A stretch of 8,682 nt of DNA from an uncultured Eubacterium sp. (GTDB lineage: Bacteria > Bacillota > Clostridia > Lachnospirales > Lachnospiraceae), in contig CAJUIH010000121.1 in assembly GCA_910586045.1 (NCBI GenBank), positions 1 through 8,682 on the forward strand. Direction: 5' to 3'. The number at the start of each line of letters is the position of its first letter. Position 1 is the stretch's first letter. The position numbers and the translations under genes were made by a program. Of this stretch, positions 7,032 to 8,682 are shown in pieces. The notes under the pieces were generated by a model. The model saw only the letters and a list, made by a program, of their open reading frames with translations, made no database searches and was not told the origin of the DNA.

Positions 7032-8051
7032 TTAAAACTGCCTTAAAAACCGGTCGTCATTTTCGTACAGCAGCCGCATATCGTCAATTTCATATTTTAA
7101 CAGCGCAATCCGCTCCAACCCGACTCCAAATGCAAATCCGGAATATTCCTCCGGATCGATTCCGCTCATTCGAAGCACTTTCGGATGGATCATACCGCAT
7201 CCTAAGATTTCAATCCAGCCGCTGCCCTTGCAGAAACGGCACCCCTTACCGCCGCACTTAAAACAGGTAACGTCCACTTCAGCGCTCGGTTCTGTAAACG
7301 GGAAATGATGCGGGCGGAATTTTACTTTGGTATCCTGTCCAAACAGCTCCTTTGCAAACTCTGCCAGCGTTCCTTTTAAATCCGCAAATGTGATATTTTT
7401 GTCAATGACCATCCCCTCAATCTGATGAAACGACGGCGAATGCGTCGCATCTACCTCATCGGAACGAAACACACGCCCAGGCGCAATCATACGGATCGGA
7501 AGCGGACGGCTTTCCATCGTACGCACCTGAACCGGTGAAGTCTGTGTACGCAGCAGAATTTTGTCATTGATATAAAAGGTATCCTGCTCGTCTTTTGCCG
7601 GATGATCCGGCGGAATATTCAATGCCTCAAAGTTATAGTAATCATATTCTATTTCAGGCCCTTCTACTACTTCATAACCCATGCCGACAAAAATGCGTTC
7701 TACTTCTTCAAGGGCGATCGTATTCGGATGGCGGTGTCCTACACGGCTGCGTTTCGCAGGCAGGGTCACATCGATTACCTCCTGCTTTAACCGGAAGTTC
7801 ATCTCCGCCCGTTCCAGTTTCTGTTTCGTATGTTCCAGCATTTCTTCAATTGCCGCCCTTGTTTCGTTCACAAGCTGGCCGACAATCGGACGTTCTTCCG
7901 GAATCACATCTTTCATTCCTTTTAACACGGCTGTCAGTTCGCCTTTTTTTCCCAGAAAAGCGACCCTGACGTCATTTAACTTTGATAATTCTTCAGACGC
8001 TTCGATTTGGCGCATAGCCTCTTCTCTGATTTTTTGCAGTTTTTCTTTCAT
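7032..8051 (-). CDS. pheS: Phenylalanyl-tRNA synthetase alpha subunit
   Basis: PheS is the catalytic class II subunit that activates phenylalanine with ATP and transfers it to tRNA-Phe. The 339 residues are the normal length. The first 85 or so residues form the charged coiled-coil that contacts tRNA. The catalytic domain follows, with GYEVVEGPEIE (motif 1 region) at 125-135, GRVFRSDEVDATHSPSFHQI (motif 2) at 192-211 and GVGLERIAL (motif 3) at 309-317. A four-cysteine cluster C263, C266, C271, C274 is typical of Firmicutes PheS and probably structural. The ATG at 8051 has AAGGAG at 8060-8065. It is the first gene after the T-box leader, and pheT follows, so both are expected to be induced when tRNA-Phe is uncharged. 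Confidence 0.98.
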   Translation of the reverse strand: MKEKLQKIREEAMRQIEASEELSKLNDVRVAFLGKKGELTAVLKGMKDVIPEERPIVGQLVNETRAAIEEMLEHTKQKLERAEMNFRLKQEVIDVTLPAKRSRVGHRHPNTIALEEVERIFVGMGYEVVEGPEIEYDYYNFEALNIPPDHPAKDEQDTFYINDKILLRTQTSPVQVRTMESRPLPIRMIAPGRVFRSDEVDATHSPSFHQIEGMVIDKNITFADLKGTLAEFAKELFGQDTKVKFRPHHFPFTEPSAEVDVTCFKCGGKGCRFCKGSGWIEILGCGMIHPKVLRMSGIDPEEYSGFAFGVGLERIALLKYEIDDMRLLYENDDRFLRQF

Positions 8052-8085
8052 CGCAAATTCTCCTTATCTGCATTTGATTGCATAC

Positions 8086-8118
8086 AAAAAGACCCCGATC
8101 CCCAAAAGGGACGGAGTC
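8086..8118 (-). terminator. T-box intrinsic terminator (attenuator) before pheS
   Basis: On the minus strand GACTCCGTCCC (8108-8118) pairs with the segment at 8091-8103, leaving a UUUU-type loop and a single bulged U, followed by UUUUU at 8086-8090. Its 5' arm overlaps the strand needed for the antiterminator, as in standard T-box attenuators. Uncharged tRNA-Phe should favour the antiterminator and let pheST be transcribed. Confidence 0.88.
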
Positions 8119-8430
8119 TATCCGCGGTACCACCCTGATTCCTGCGGCAGCCACCATGGGGCGCAGGCGCTCGGTATACGTAACGTGTATCGACGTTTTG
8201 GACTACCAAATGCCGTACGGCATCATTCATCCAAACTGCTCCAGTGTGAAATTCGAAGACCAGCGTATCTGAAAAAAGCTCTCAGCGCATCACTTTTTCT
8301 CTCTGTCAGCCGTATTCGTCTCCGATGCCAAACGGCGAATTTGCCGCCTTTTAGCCACTTTCTTCGCATTTTGTACTATTTCATGTTTTGATTCTTGTTT
8401 GCATTTTATTCTATAGTGCTTTTGAAAACT
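8086..8430 (-). promoter_or_regulatory. T-box riboswitch, tRNA-Phe responsive (pheST leader)
   Basis: The conserved T-box AGGGTGGTACCGCG is read on the minus strand at 8123-8136. Its bulge UGGU (8129-8132) complements an ACCA tRNA end, fitting the discriminator A of tRNA-Phe. A stem I is closed by GGCATC (8324-8329) and GATGCC (8219-8224). Its 3' side has UUC at 8248-8250 followed by A and CACTGGAGC, the usual layout of the specifier codon, here for Phe. A stem III candidate pairs CCTGCG (8162-8167) with CGCAGG (8141-8146). AGGG of the T-box can pair with CCCT at 8107-8110, competing with the terminator. About 100 nt precede stem I, including a GCGGC/GCCGT hairpin near 8331-8346; this makes the leader longer than usual. 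Confidence 0.93.
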
Positions 8431-8436
8431 GCATCT

Positions 8437-8465
8437 ATTATAGCGCAGCCACGCCTGATACGCAA
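8437..8465 (-). promoter_or_regulatory. pheST promoter
   Basis: Minus-strand -10 TATAAT lies at 8437-8442 and a -35 TTGCGT at 8460-8465, with an exact 17-bp spacer. The start would fall near 8430, giving a 380-nt leader that contains the whole T-box. The -35 is weak at its second half. Confidence 0.7.
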
Positions 8466-8479
8466 GAATTATTTTAAAA

Positions 8480-8682
8480 TTTTTCTTCCCTGTCCCTGCG
8501 GTTCATTACATTTTGGCTGCGGGGACGCAGGATGAGGGACGCAGGTCTGGCTTGCGGCTCCGGCTCCAGAATGGTAAGAAGCCCTTAGTATTCTGCCCGG
8601 TTACCTAAGGGGCTAAGCCAAGCGGCGCCTTTAGCTGCTGGCGAAAACCAGGGCGAATTAGGCGCCGCGACCGGGCAGGCCG
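8480..8682. repeat. Structured GC-rich non-coding element, related to the repeat at the other window edge
   Basis: This 200-bp stretch upstream of the pheST promoter has no supported gene. It holds the block 8568-8582 shared with 41-55, the block 8506-8518 shared with 71-83, a perfect CTGCG-GGGA-CGCAG hairpin at 8517-8530, a direct repeat GGGACGCAGG at 8522-8531 and 8536-8545, and the paired elements at 8580-8678 listed separately. It is visibly more GC-rich than the AT-rich leader next to it. It could be a dispersed intergenic repeat, the edge of a mobile element, or a non-coding RNA; the strand is undecided. The element continues or ends outside the window. Confidence 0.5.
8580..8678. ncRNA. 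Predicted pseudoknotted RNA-like fold
   Basis: Three stems are visible. Stem A pairs CCCTTAG (8582-8588) with CTAAGGG (8605-8611) and extends by AG/CT with a one-base bulge. Stem B pairs CTGCCCGGT (8593-8601) with ACCGGGCAG (8670-8678), nine perfect pairs. Stem C pairs GCGGCGCCT (8622-8630) with AGGCGCCGC (8660-8668), nine perfect pairs, and is capped by CTGG-CGAAAA-CCAG (8638-8651). Stems A and B interlock, giving an H-type pseudoknot. I do not recognise the family. The pairing is equally possible on the other strand, and transcription is not shown. A GC-rich repeat with palindromes remains possible. Confidence 0.4.

Noticed and set aside
8048..8230. A 60-codon minus-strand frame upstream of pheS
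   Set aside because: It runs through the T-box, terminator and the pheS ribosome binding site, with no ribosome binding site of its own, so the RNA structure explains the sequence.
8228..8368. A 47-codon basic minus-strand frame starting inside the pheST leader
   Set aside because: No ribosome binding site before the ATG, and it overlaps T-box stem I and the specifier. A leader peptide is not needed for a T-box.
8580..8678. HDV-like self-cleaving ribozyme
   Set aside because: The interlocking stems resemble the topology, but the P3 hairpin between them is absent and there is no linker with a catalytic cytosine before the final strand.

Overview
The window comes from a low-to-moderate GC Gram-positive bacterium of the Clostridia type, and Lachnospiraceae is my best guess. 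The grounds are a T-box leader on pheST, strong AGGAGG-type ribosome binding sites, a cysteine-cluster PheS of the Firmicutes kind, and a PLDc_N/ABC transporter module of the kind known from Bacillus. I cannot name the species. Every convincing gene lies on the minus strand, so transcription runs from high to low coordinates.

Reading in the direction of transcription: 8682-8480 holds a GC-rich, highly structured non-coding stretch with a predicted pseudoknot. Parts of it recur, rearranged, at the other edge of the window (20-90). Next come a promoter (8437-8465) and a T-box leader of about 380 nt. The leader shows a UUC (Phe) specifier candidate, a UGGU tRNA acceptor-binding bulge and an intrinsic terminator. 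It controls pheS (8051-7032) and pheT (6946-4526), the two subunits of phenylalanyl-tRNA synthetase. queA (4421-3396), for the queuosine tRNA modification, follows 104 bp later and may be read through from pheST.

A 312-bp intergenic region (3395-3084) carries a long inverted repeat that can act as the queA terminator, then a fresh promoter overlain by direct repeats. From that promoter runs a tightly coupled four-gene operon: an XRE-type regulator with a helical repeat sensor half (3083-1953), a 67-residue PLDc_N membrane peptide (1960-1757), an ABC ATPase (1756-860) and an ABC-2 type permease (863-102). The genes overlap or abut, and each start has its own ribosome binding site inside the preceding gene. 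The last three match the order of yxlE-yxlF-yxlG in the Bacillus subtilis sigY operon, but here an XRE-helical-repeat protein replaces the ECF sigma factor. The likely role is regulated export of, or self-protection against, a membrane-active compound; the substrate is not visible.

The housekeeping half (pheST, queA) is ordinary. The parts most worth a second look are the structured repeat element at the window edges, the regulator swap in the yxlEFG-like module, and the structured queA-regulator intergenic region.
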